In this document: in pieces, positions 8,992-16,219 of the stretch
How positions within the stretch are numbered: the stretch's first letter is position 1
How the letters are laid out: every line of letters begins with the position of its first letter
Position numbers and translations under genes: made by a program
The notes under the pieces: generated by a model
Databases searched by the model: none
What the model was told of the DNA's origin: nothing
Seen by the model: only the letters and a program-made list of their open reading frames with translations
NCBI GenBank assembly: GCA_043800975.1
Contig: JAZDMK010000023.1
Location: 1 to 18,008 of the forward strand
Direction of reading: 5' to 3'
Length of the DNA stretch: 18,008 nucleotides
Source: JAZDMK01 sp043800975
Lineage (GTDB): Bacteria > Bacteroidota > Bacteroidia > Bacteroidales > JAHJDW01

Positions 8992-10434
8992 TCATTTTTC
9001 TTTTACCGGCACATTCAGCTCTATGGACGTTCCGTTACTGGGGGATGATTCAATATACAGCTCACCACCCATAGATTCCGCACGGTTTCTCATATTTCTT
9101 AATCCGGAAGATTGATATTTTTTTACTTTTTTTAAATCAAAGCCCTGTCCGTCATCTTCAATGAAAAGAATCAGTGTGTCATCTGAGCCAATCAAACTAA
9201 GATTTACTTCGGTAGCTTTTGCATGCTTAACAATATTGTTGAATGCTTCCTGAACAATTCTGTATATGTGCAACCTTACTTTTTCGCTGATTGTTTCAGA
9301 AACATTTGAGTAAAAATACGTAATCTGAAAAGGCACCTGGGTTTTCAGTTCTTCAACGAAGAATTCAATGGAACTGGAAAGACCCTTTTCGTAAAGAACT
9401 TTAGGAAGAAGACTGTTTGATAAAGCCCGCGCTTCCTGTATGATTGTGATTAAATAATTTGTTATCGATTCCAGTCGATTCTCAATCTCATTCAAATCCT
9501 TAATTTTCTTGGCATTCTCGAGATTTAATTTTGCTGCAACAAGCATTTGTCCAATGCCGTCATGAATTTCTGAAGCGATGCGTTTTTTCTCATTCTCCTC
9601 TCCTTCCAGAATCGAATCGATGCGCATATTCTTCTGCTCAATCAGCGATTTTGTTTTCTGCAGTTCTGCTTCAACTCTAAATAATTCAGCTTTTCTTAAT
9701 TCATTGATATAAGAAATGTCAGTAAGAATAAAATAAAAAGCTCGTTCTTCCTTTGTTTTCAATGTTTCGGAACGAATCAGCATGGGCATCTTATCGCCCG
9801 TTTTTCTGATAATCTCAATCTCGTAGGGCTCAACTTCATTTCCGTTGATCTGACGCATGATATTTTCAATCAATAAAGGCTTGTATTTATCAACCACAAA
9901 TGCAAACAGGCTTTTGTTCATCATCTCATCATTCCTGTACCCTGTCAGCTTTTCTGCAGATTGATTCATGTATGTTATTTTCCCTTTCTTCAAAATGAAA
10001 ACAATATCAGGAATACACGAAACAAGACTTTTAAATTTCTCTTCACTTTCTACCAGATTTCGCTCTGTTTCCAACTTATCCAGCGCCACCTTGATTGTAA
10101 ATAACAACACCTGTTCATTGAAAGGCTTAATCATGTATGCCGATGGCTGGGTTTCCTTGGCACGGTTAAAAACCATTTCTTCAATCACACTTGTAAGATA
10201 AATAAACGAAACCGGTTTAATTTTATTCAGCGCAACAATTGTTTCAATCCCGTCCAGCCTACCATTCAATGCAATATCAGCAATTACAAAATCAGGAAAA
10301 TTCGTTGCGCTGATGTCAATCGCTTCTTCGCCCGACTTCACACAGCCTACAACTTCATATCCTGCCCTGCTTAAAGAATTTTCAAGCAAACGGGATGTCA
10401 ATGCATCATCTTCTATGATTAAAACTTTTTTCAT
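8992..10434 (-). CDS. Soluble hybrid sensor kinase: REC-PAS-HisKA_3-HATPase
   Basis: A 480-residue histidine kinase. Domains in order: N-terminal receiver (about 1-120; acidic D9/D10, phospho-acceptor D53 in IADIAL, T81, K103 in MIKPFN); PAS (about 127-245); coiled-coil linker (about 245-280); NarX/LiaS-type dimerisation domain with the phospho-His at H291 in EIHDGIGQ; HATPase (about 385-477) with N-box EAFNNIVKHA, DDGQGFD and GLRNM. No transmembrane segment is visible, so it should act in the cytosol. The placement of a receiver before the PAS and kinase core suggests input by phosphotransfer from another kinase, or output feedback. H291 should phosphorylate the NarL-type regulator encoded 22 bp downstream, the usual partner of HisKA_3 kinases. 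The ATG start is supported by the intact first strand of the receiver (KKVLIIEDD). Confidence 0.92.
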   Translation of the reverse strand: MKKVLIIEDDALTSRLLENSLSRAGYEVVGCVKSGEEAIDISATNFPDFVIADIALNGRLDGIETIVALNKIKPVSFIYLTSVIEEMVFNRAKETQPSAYMIKPFNEQVLLFTIKVALDKLETERNLVESEEKFKSLVSCIPDIVFILKKGKITYMNQSAEKLTGYRNDEMMNKSLFAFVVDKYKPLLIENIMRQINGNEVEPYEIEIIRKTGDKMPMLIRSETLKTKEERAFYFILTDISYINELRKAELFRVEAELQKTKSLIEQKNMRIDSILEGEENEKKRIASEIHDGIGQMLVAAKLNLENAKKIKDLNEIENRLESITNYLITIIQEARALSNSLLPKVLYEKGLSSSIEFFVEELKTQVPFQITYFYSNVSETISEKVRLHIYRIVQEAFNNIVKHAKATEVNLSLIGSDDTLILFIEDDGQGFDLKKVKKYQSSGLRNMRNRAESMGGELYIESSPSNGTSIELNVPVKEK

Positions 10435-10447
10435 ATTTAAGATTCTA

Positions 10448-10455
10448 CAAAAATA
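10448..10455 (-). promoter_or_regulatory. Candidate -7 box for the sensor kinase operon
   Basis: TATTTTTG on the minus strand matches the Bacteroidota -7 consensus TAnnTTTG and lies 13 bp upstream of the kinase ATG, implying a very short leader. I could not find a clear -33 TTTG at the usual distance of about 19 bp, so support is partial. Confidence 0.4.
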
Positions 10456-10514
10456 CAGTTTTCAGGCAATTCATAAGCATCCCTTAATTTTCCCTTAAAA
10501 TCGCAAAAAAATCG

Positions 10515-10522
10515 TACATTTG
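10515..10522 (+). promoter_or_regulatory. -7 box of the holB operon promoter
   Basis: TACATTTG is a full match to the Bacteroidota consensus TAnnTTTG. It lies 16 bp before the holB ATG, so transcription would start only about 10 bases upstream of the start codon. The -33 side is weak: a TTTT tract sits 23 bp upstream instead of TTTG at about 19. The 104-bp spacer to the kinase gene thus carries back-to-back promoters. Confidence 0.6.
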
Positions 10523-10538
10523 CGCCTGTTCAAAAATT

Positions 10539-11681
10539 ATGTTATTCTCTGAAATCATCGGGCAGGAAGAGATCCGGCGCAGGCTGATAAAAACAGTTGT
10601 TGACGGAAGGGTCAGCCACGCCCAATTGTTTTTTGGCCCCGAAGGAATCGGGAAATTGCCGCTTGCAATAGCTTACGCGCAATATCTTTCGTGTAGCAAC
10701 AAACAACCCGATGACTCTTGCGGCGAATGTCCGTCCTGCATGAAGTATCAGAAATATGCACATCCCGATTTGCATTTTATTTTCCCAACCTCAACAACAA
10801 AAAGCGTTTCAAAAGATCCCAGCAGTTCCAAGTTCATGAGTGAATGGCGCGAATTTCTGATGATCAACAAAGGCTACGGAAGTCTTGAGGAATGGTACGA
10901 CTTTATTGGCATAGAAAACAAACAAGGAAATATTTATGCCGCCGATTGTGGGGAAATCATTCGTGCGCTGAGTTTGAAAACATACGAAGCTGAATTCAAA
11001 GTGGTTGTTATCTGGATGGTGGAACGCCTGTACTATTCTGCTGCTCCCAAGCTCCTGAAAACGCTCGAAGAACCACCCCAAAAAACAATTTTTCTTTTGG
11101 TTTCCGAAAACCCCGATATGATTATCCGCACCATTTTATCGCGTACGCAAATGGTAAAGATTCCAAGAATAACTGACCAGGCTCTTCATCAGTCAATTGC
11201 TGAAAACTGGAATATGAGCGAAAGCGAAACAACATCCATCGTTCGCATGGCCGAAGGCAATTACATTGAAGCTTGCCGGCTGATCAGTCATGATGAAAAA
11301 AACATGCGTTTCCTTGATTCGTTTCGCGAATGGATGAGGCTCTGCTATCGGCTGTTTCAGCAGTCAATGGACTACGTGGCTCTCATCAACTGGATCGAGG
11401 ATTTTTCAAAACTGGGCCGCGAGAAACAAAAAAGCTTTATCCGTTACAGCACCGAAATTCTTCAGGAATGTAACGCTATGAATACTTCTCCAGATGCACA
11501 ACCCAAGCTGGACGAACAGGAAATTGAATTTGTTGGCAAATTTTCGAAAATTGTTACACCCCACAACTGTGGCGATGTTACAAAGGAAATGAACAGCGCC
11601 TATCATCATCTGGAGCGCAATGCCAATCCTAAAATACTGATGATGGATCTATCGGTGAAAGTCGGCCAATTATTAAACTGA
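10539..11681 (+). CDS. holB: DNA polymerase III delta' subunit (clamp-loader)
   Basis: A 380-residue AAA+ clamp-loader subunit that helps place the beta clamp on primed DNA. Visible motifs: the family N-terminus FSEIIGQEEIRRRL (3-16); a P-loop-like GPEGIGKL (33-40); a four-Cys zinc module (C52, C61, C64, C67) in the usual delta'/gamma position; KLLKTLEEPP (171-180) and SRTQ (201-204), the counterpart of the SRC motif of clamp loaders. The C-terminal half is less conserved, as is normal. The P-loop keeps its Lys; delta' subunits often have degenerate ATP sites, so ATP binding is open. It is the first gene of the plus-strand run; the ricT-like gene starts 15 bp after its stop. Confidence 0.88.
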   Translation: MLFSEIIGQEEIRRRLIKTVVDGRVSHAQLFFGPEGIGKLPLAIAYAQYLSCSNKQPDDSCGECPSCMKYQKYAHPDLHFIFPTSTTKSVSKDPSSSKFMSEWREFLMINKGYGSLEEWYDFIGIENKQGNIYAADCGEIIRALSLKTYEAEFKVVVIWMVERLYYSAAPKLLKTLEEPPQKTIFLLVSENPDMIIRTILSRTQMVKIPRITDQALHQSIAENWNMSESETTSIVRMAEGNYIEACRLISHDEKNMRFLDSFREWMRLCYRLFQQSMDYVALINWIEDFSKLGREKQKSFIRYSTEILQECNAMNTSPDAQPKLDEQEIEFVGKFSKIVTPHNCGDVTKEMNSAYHHLERNANPKILMMDLSVKVGQLLN

Positions 11682-11696
11682 TTTTATTTTGAAAAC

Positions 11697-12794
11697 ATGA
11701 ACTGCCCCAAATGCGATAATACACAATGCCGACAGGCCGCACGTAAACCCTCTCTGAAATACTATTCCGAGTCGAAGTGCAAAATGATGTCGTTCGACTG
11801 GCTCGGCGATATTGAATTACCTGAGCATTATAAAGCTTTTGATATTATTGAAGTAAGCTTTAAAAACAGCCGGAAAGAATTTTTTATCAATGTAAATAAT
11901 CTTGATCTCGAGATCGGCGAAATGGTTGCCGTTGAAGCATCGCCCGGCCATGCGATCGGTTATGTAACATTGAAAGGCGAGTTGGTTCGTTCGCAGATGA
12001 AAATTAAAAACTTCAATCCCGCCAAGGATGAGTTGAAAAAAGTATATCGCAAAGTAAGACCCGCTGATGTTGAAAAATATCATTATGTAAGAAGCCTGGA
12101 AGAGCCCGCGAAATACAAAACACGCCTGATTGCAAAAAGGTTAAAACTCTCGATGAAAATTAACGATGTGGAATACCAGGGCGATGGAACCAAAGCCGTG
12201 TTCTACTATACAGCTGAGGATCGTGTTGATTTTCGTGAGTTGATTCGTCTTCTCGCTGAAGAATTTAAAGTGCGTATTGAAATGCGTCAGATTGGTGCAC
12301 GTCAGGAATCCAGCCGTCTTGGCGGAATTGGCTCCTGCGGTCGCGAACTTTGCTGTGGCACTTTTATTTCCAACTTCCGCTCTGTGTCAACCAATACAGC
12401 ACGCGTTCAGCAATTATCGCTGAACCCGCAAAAGCTCGCCGGACAATGCTCAAAGCTGAAATGTTGTTTGAATTTTGAACACGATATTTATTTAGATGCC
12501 ATCAAAGATTTTCCCGACACCACTATTCATCTGAAAACAAAAAACGGAGATGCTGTACATCAGAAAACCGATGTTTTCGGAAGGACCATGTATTATTCGT
12601 ATTTGAATGAACTCAGTGTTCATGTTCCTTTAACTATTGAGCGTGTAAAAGAAATTCAGGCAATGAACCGCAGAAAACAAATCCCCGATAAACTGGATAT
12701 GGATGTGGATGATGCACCTAAAAGAAATCCACGCAGTGAACCTTTCCAGCGCAGAAAAAATCCGGAAAACAAAAAGCCAAATGAAGAAAAATAA
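11697..12794 (+). CDS. ricT: PSP1-domain protein, RicT (YaaT) homologue
   Basis: A 365-residue cytosolic protein with the PSP1 C-terminal domain. The diagnostic part is GGIGSCGRELCCGTF (209-223) and GQCSKLKCCLNFE (249-261): C214, C219, C220, C251, C256 and C257, the cysteine pattern linked to iron-sulfur binding in the B. subtilis RicA-RicF-RicT complex, which acts on RNase Y-dependent mRNA maturation. Whether that role holds in Bacteroidota is unknown; partner genes are not in this window. The N-terminus has extra cysteines (C3, C6, C11, C28) before FDWL..IELPE, which aligns with the usual family start region. The tail (about 325-365) is charged and probably disordered. It overlaps gldH by 14 bp, so translation is probably coupled. 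Confidence 0.85.
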   Translation: MNCPKCDNTQCRQAARKPSLKYYSESKCKMMSFDWLGDIELPEHYKAFDIIEVSFKNSRKEFFINVNNLDLEIGEMVAVEASPGHAIGYVTLKGELVRSQMKIKNFNPAKDELKKVYRKVRPADVEKYHYVRSLEEPAKYKTRLIAKRLKLSMKINDVEYQGDGTKAVFYYTAEDRVDFRELIRLLAEEFKVRIEMRQIGARQESSRLGGIGSCGRELCCGTFISNFRSVSTNTARVQQLSLNPQKLAGQCSKLKCCLNFEHDIYLDAIKDFPDTTIHLKTKNGDAVHQKTDVFGRTMYYSYLNELSVHVPLTIERVKEIQAMNRRKQIPDKLDMDVDDAPKRNPRSEPFQRRKNPENKKPNEEK

Positions 12795-13260
12795 TTATTT
12801 CAACTTTCTTTTTATCGGCTGCATGGCTCTGCTGTTTGCATCCTGCGACAGCAATCGTGTATACGAAGTCAATACGGAACTACCCGGCGCAACCTGGGAG
12901 CAGGCAAACATTCTTAAGTTTGATGTTGATCTTCCCGACACTGCAAAAAGATTTAATTTTTTCATCAACGTTCGCAACGACGAAACTTATCCATACTCCA
13001 ATCTATACATTTTTCTGACTACACATTTTCCTGACAAACGTATTTCAAAGGACACTCTTGAACTATTGCTTGCTGACGAAAATGGCAACTGGTACGGGAA
13101 AGGATCGGGCGAAAGAAAATTCAATCAGATCTTACTGAAGAAAAAAATTAAATTTCCTGTTGCCGGTAAATATTCTTTCCAGCTGGAACAGGGCATGCGT
13201 ATGCAAGAACTGCCGGGCATTACCGACGCAGGAATTCGCATTGAATACTTTGACGAATAA
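12781..13260 (+). CDS. gldH: Gliding motility lipoprotein GldH
   Basis: A 159-residue lipoprotein. I place the start at the ATG at 12781, inside the ricT end, because it gives a proper lipoprotein signal: MKKN, a hydrophobic core, and lipobox FAS-C with lipidated Cys22. A longer in-frame start at 12703 would put 26 polar residues ahead of the signal and is rejected. Family marks include VYEVN near the mature N-terminus, a W in the ATWEQ stretch, NVRN.ETYPYSNLYIF, DTLELLLAD.NG.W.GKGSG, and the end segment QLEQGMR...LPGI.D.GIRIEY. In Flavobacterium johnsoniae GldH is needed for gliding. Its exact function is unknown, and related genes also occur in non-gliding Bacteroidota, so motility here is likely but unproven. 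Next gene starts 2 bp after the stop. Confidence 0.9.
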   Translation: MKKNNYFNFLFIGCMALLFASCDSNRVYEVNTELPGATWEQANILKFDVDLPDTAKRFNFFINVRNDETYPYSNLYIFLTTHFPDKRISKDTLELLLADENGNWYGKGSGERKFNQILLKKKIKFPVAGKYSFQLEQGMRMQELPGITDAGIRIEYFDE

Positions 13261-13262
13261 AC

Positions 13263-14450
13263 ATGCGCTTTTTTCTACATCCTTTTTTAGTTTTGATCTT
13301 TCTCTTTGCTGATCTGCCCTCCGCGCAGTCTCAGTTTATTACCGACTCTACAAAAACAACCGAATATCTTGTAAAAAAAGTTTTACTGGGTGAAGGTGTT
13401 GAAGTAACCAAAATCAGATATCGCGGGGCAAAGCATGCCACCGGAATGTTTACATTCAGCGGTGATTTTTTTCCGTTAAAAAAAGGAATTCTAATTACAA
13501 CCGGACGGGTTGATCTTTCGGAAGGCCCGAATGACGTGGGAAATCAAAGTGTCAACAATCATTTAAACGGAGATGAATACCTGGATGTAATTTGCAAATA
13601 CAAAACCTTTGATGCTTCCGTACTTGAATTTGATTTTACAACAAACACCGACAGTGTCAGTTTCAACTACATTTTTGGATCTGAGGAATATCCCGAATAT
13701 GTAGGCTCTGCTTTCAATGATGTTTTTGCATTTGCTATTAGCGGGCCGGGAATTACCGGCACAAAAAACCTGGCTGTTGTTCCAAGAACGATTGATCCGA
13801 TTACTGTCAATACAGTAAACCTGAGTAAAAATCAAAAATATTTTCTTCCGAATTACATGCCTATTTCGGATGAAACACCTATTAAATACCGTCAGCTCAA
13901 TACTTATTTTCAATACGATGGTTTCACAAAAAAACTGAAAGCTGAATGCAAAGTTCAGCCCGGGCAAACCTATCATATTAAAATTGCAATTGGCGATGTG
14001 GCCGATCATATCTTCGATTCCGGTGTTTTTTTGGAAGCAAAATCTTTTTCAAGTAAGAGTATTAATTATCCGCAGACAGTTCAGAACCCATTTAAAAACG
14101 ATACTTTGGTGATGTACATTCAGTTTGATTTTGACAAATTTGAAATCCCTGATTCATCAGCCAACTCGCTGGGACGCGTTAAAAGTTATCTGAACAGAAA
14201 CACGCAGTACGATGTTTTAATTGTTGGGCACACCGATAATCAGGGAACAGACGAATACAACATTGATCTTTCAAAAAAACGTGCTGATGCGATTGCGAAT
14301 CACTTAATTGAAATCGGAGTAGAATCAAAACGTATTACTACCGATGGACAAGGCTTTCGCAGACCAGCAAAACCAAATACTTCGGAAGAGAACCGTGCGA
14401 AAAACCGCAGGGTGGAATTTATTTTAAAAAAGAAAAAAGATGACGGATGA
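13263..14450 (+). CDS. Secreted choice-of-anchor L domain fused to OmpA peptidoglycan-binding domain
   Basis: A 395-residue envelope protein. Residues 1-23 are a signal peptide (cleavage probably after AQS). Residues about 30-262 match the choice-of-anchor L pattern: GILITTGRV early, then SFNYIFGSEEYPEYVGS.FNDVFAFAISGPG as its centre (133-163), and HIKIAIGDVADHIFDSGVFLEA at its end (shown only by its key residues IAIGD, DSGVFLEA). Residues about 285-390 form an OmpA-C domain: IQFDFDKFEI, GHTDNQG (322-328), LSKKRADAI, and NRRVEF (381-386), which should hold peptidoglycan non-covalently. No outer-membrane beta-barrel is visible, so this is a periplasmic or cell-wall-facing anchor for the L domain. 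It lies 2 bp after gldH and overlaps the next gene by 11 bp, implying co-expression with the gliding gene. The L domain's ligand is unknown. Confidence 0.85.
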   Translation: MRFFLHPFLVLIFLFADLPSAQSQFITDSTKTTEYLVKKVLLGEGVEVTKIRYRGAKHATGMFTFSGDFFPLKKGILITTGRVDLSEGPNDVGNQSVNNHLNGDEYLDVICKYKTFDASVLEFDFTTNTDSVSFNYIFGSEEYPEYVGSAFNDVFAFAISGPGITGTKNLAVVPRTIDPITVNTVNLSKNQKYFLPNYMPISDETPIKYRQLNTYFQYDGFTKKLKAECKVQPGQTYHIKIAIGDVADHIFDSGVFLEAKSFSSKSINYPQTVQNPFKNDTLVMYIQFDFDKFEIPDSSANSLGRVKSYLNRNTQYDVLIVGHTDNQGTDEYNIDLSKKRADAIANHLIEIGVESKRITTDGQGFRRPAKPNTSEENRAKNRRVEFILKKKKDDG

Positions 14451-14973
14451 GACGGGCTTGTTTTTGAAAGCCATACATTTCGCGGCACACAAGCATAAGA
14501 ATCACAGACGTAAGGACAGGAAACGAACGCCCTATATCAACCATCCCATTGGTGTTGCCATGATACTGAATGAAACGGCAAACATCAACGATCAGCATAT
14601 TCTTGCGGCTGCTGTTCTTCACGATACACTGGAGGATACTGATACTACTTTTCAGGAATTATCAGAAACCTTTTCCGTTAAAATTGCAACAATCGTCAAA
14701 GAAGTTTCCGATGATAAAAGCCTCCCGCGAAATATCCGAAAGCAAAGACAAATCGAAACAGCACCTTCGCTATCCTACGAAGCACGCCTGATACGCATTG
14801 CTGATAAAATAAACAATTTGCATGATATCACTTTTTCACCGCCGGTTTTCTGGTCGAAGAAAGAACTTAAATCTTATCAGGACTGGGCTTTAGAAGTCGT
14901 TAATTCGATCCGGGGAACGAATACAGAATTGGAAAAATTATTCGACGAAACGCTGAATCGCGCACGCAAATAA
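14440..14973 (+). CDS. MESH1-like HD-domain small alarmone hydrolase
   Basis: A 177-residue stand-alone HD-domain enzyme with no synthetase, TGS or ACT domain. The catalytic set is complete: H35 in INHP, H61-D62 in LLHD-type VLHDT, E65-D66 in LEDTDTT, and D122...N126 in ADKINNL. These residues carry the same numbers and nearly the same surroundings as in human MESH1 (HDDC3), which cleaves (p)ppGpp and NADPH and needs Mn. It is therefore most likely a (p)ppGpp 3'-pyrophosphohydrolase acting in the cytosol, possibly also an NADPH phosphatase. RRKD near residue 23 and GTN.ELE near the end also fit. The ATG overlaps the OmpA-fusion gene by 11 bp, so translation is probably coupled. It appears to be the last gene of the holB-gldH run; the next gene has its own promoter. 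Confidence 0.88.
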   Translation: MTDETGLFLKAIHFAAHKHKNHRRKDRKRTPYINHPIGVAMILNETANINDQHILAAAVLHDTLEDTDTTFQELSETFSVKIATIVKEVSDDKSLPRNIRKQRQIETAPSLSYEARLIRIADKINNLHDITFSPPVFWSKKELKSYQDWALEVVNSIRGTNTELEKLFDETLNRARK

Positions 14974-15062
14974 GTATTTAACACATGAATGAATCTTGTT
15001 GATACGTGTTTTTCCGTAAAAAATATAAGTAACCCTACTTAGCAAATACTTCTTTTTACCCA

Positions 15063-15093
15063 TTTACATGACTGCAATAAATATCTATCTTCG
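15063..15093 (+). promoter_or_regulatory. Bacteroidota-type promoter for the WG-repeat gene
   Basis: A -33-like TTTA (15063-15066) and a -7-like TATCTTCG (15086-15093) are separated by 19 bp, the usual spacing for the TTTG / TAnnTTTG pair; each has one mismatch. Transcription would start near 15100, giving a leader of about 55 bases before the ATG at 15156. The rest of the 182-bp gap (14974-15155) shows nothing else convincing. Confidence 0.5.
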
Positions 15094-15155
15094 TAGCATA
15101 ACTGTTTTTATCACCGCTCTTCCCTGAAAAGTTTGTTTTAAGAAAGAACTATTGT

Positions 15156-16208
15156 ATGAAGCAACTGACGTTACTCTTTTCTGTTTTGTTTTTACTCCCG
15201 CTTACTCTTCTCTCTCAGGAATCGGATGAGAATATGATCATGCCTGAAGATGATGGCGGTTATTTTGGTTATGTAAACAAAAAAGGTGAAGTCGTTATTG
15301 AGTTTCAATATGAGAATGCCGGCTTGTTTAACGATGGCTTAGCGGTTGTTAAGAAAGAAGGCGCCGGCTTGTATGGCTTTATTGATAATACAAACAAAGT
15401 TGTTATTCCTTTTCAATTCGAAACCGCTTATGATTTCTCGGAAGGTTTTTCTGCAGTCAGGAAAGATGATAAGTTTGGATTTATCGACAAGAGCGGAAAA
15501 GTAATTATTCCTTTCCAGTTCGAAGAAGCCAGAAGCTTTACCGAAGGAATCGCGCTGGTTAAAAAAGATGAAAACGGAAAGTTCGGATACATCGATAAAA
15601 CAGGAAAAGTAATTATTGATTTTATGTATGAAGATGCAGAGCCTTTCTCGAATGGTCTTGCGAAAGTATCCAAACAGGAAAAGGTTGGCTACATTGATAT
15701 AACAGGTAAAGTAGTGATCGATTTTGATTTTGATGATGGCGGAAGCTTTAGTGATGGATACGCTCCTGTATACTCTGCCGACAAAGAAGGATGGGGCTTC
15801 ATTGATAAAAATGGCAAACAGGTAATTGATTTTATTTACGACAATGCACTGCGTTATTCGGAAGGCATGGCAGCCGTGAAGAAAGGCGACTTCTATGGAT
15901 TCATTGATATGACAGGTAAAGTGCTTATCAATTTTTTATTCTATGATGCCAGTTATTTTTCCGAAGGTCTTTGCTTTATCAAATACAATGAAACCGGAAA
16001 ATACGGATACATTGATAACAAAGGAAAGCTGGAAGTTGATATTGACTATGAATACACCATTGCTTTTACACGCGGATATGCGCGGGTTAAAAAAGAAGGT
16101 ATGTGGCTCTACATTGATAAGAAAGGAAAACGCGTATTTCCATACGTTAAAAAGAAAAAAGCAAAAACCTGGAACGTAACGATCCAGGGTGATGGTTCGA
16201 ACGATTAA
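15156..16208 (+). CDS. Secreted WG-repeat protein (eight full repeats plus one partial)
   Basis: A 350-residue protein with a signal peptide (residues 1-20, cleavage probably near LLSQ). The rest is almost entirely WG-type repeats of about 34-36 residues, each running (Y/F)G(Y/F)ID..GKV(V/I)I.F.(F/Y)..A..F.(E/D)G.A.V(K)K. I count eight full units from the YFGYVNKKG segment to the YARVKKEGM segment, plus a ninth start (WLYIDKKGK). The tail (about 328-350) is Lys-rich and then polar. WG repeats form beta-rich scaffolds with no known catalysis, so this is probably a periplasmic or outer-surface binding protein; partner unknown. No lipobox and no T9SS tail is seen. The next gene, a secreted nuclease, starts 11 bp after the stop, so the two are probably co-transcribed. 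Confidence 0.87.
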   Translation: MKQLTLLFSVLFLLPLTLLSQESDENMIMPEDDGGYFGYVNKKGEVVIEFQYENAGLFNDGLAVVKKEGAGLYGFIDNTNKVVIPFQFETAYDFSEGFSAVRKDDKFGFIDKSGKVIIPFQFEEARSFTEGIALVKKDENGKFGYIDKTGKVIIDFMYEDAEPFSNGLAKVSKQEKVGYIDITGKVVIDFDFDDGGSFSDGYAPVYSADKEGWGFIDKNGKQVIDFIYDNALRYSEGMAAVKKGDFYGFIDMTGKVLINFLFYDASYFSEGLCFIKYNETGKYGYIDNKGKLEVDIDYEYTIAFTRGYARVKKEGMWLYIDKKGKRVFPYVKKKKAKTWNVTIQGDGSND

Positions 16209-16219
16209 AATTCTCAGAC

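Noticed and set aside
8992..10434. Two-component genes considered as part of a phage-defence or mobile island
   Set aside because: No integrase, transposase, terminal repeat or effector domain is nearby, and all domains are ordinary signalling modules.
12703..12780. Longer in-frame start for gldH at 12703
   Set aside because: It would add 26 polar residues before a clear lipoprotein signal and would lie deep in ricT; the ATG at 12781 gives a normal lipobox protein.
13563..14009. 148-codon minus-strand open frame
   Set aside because: It is antisense to the choice-of-anchor L domain and shows no signal or domain of its own.
14980..15013. Possible terminator after the MESH1-like gene (AACAC ... 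GTGTT followed by T residues)
   Set aside because: Only five base pairs with a loop of about 21 bases; too weak to call, though it is in the right place.
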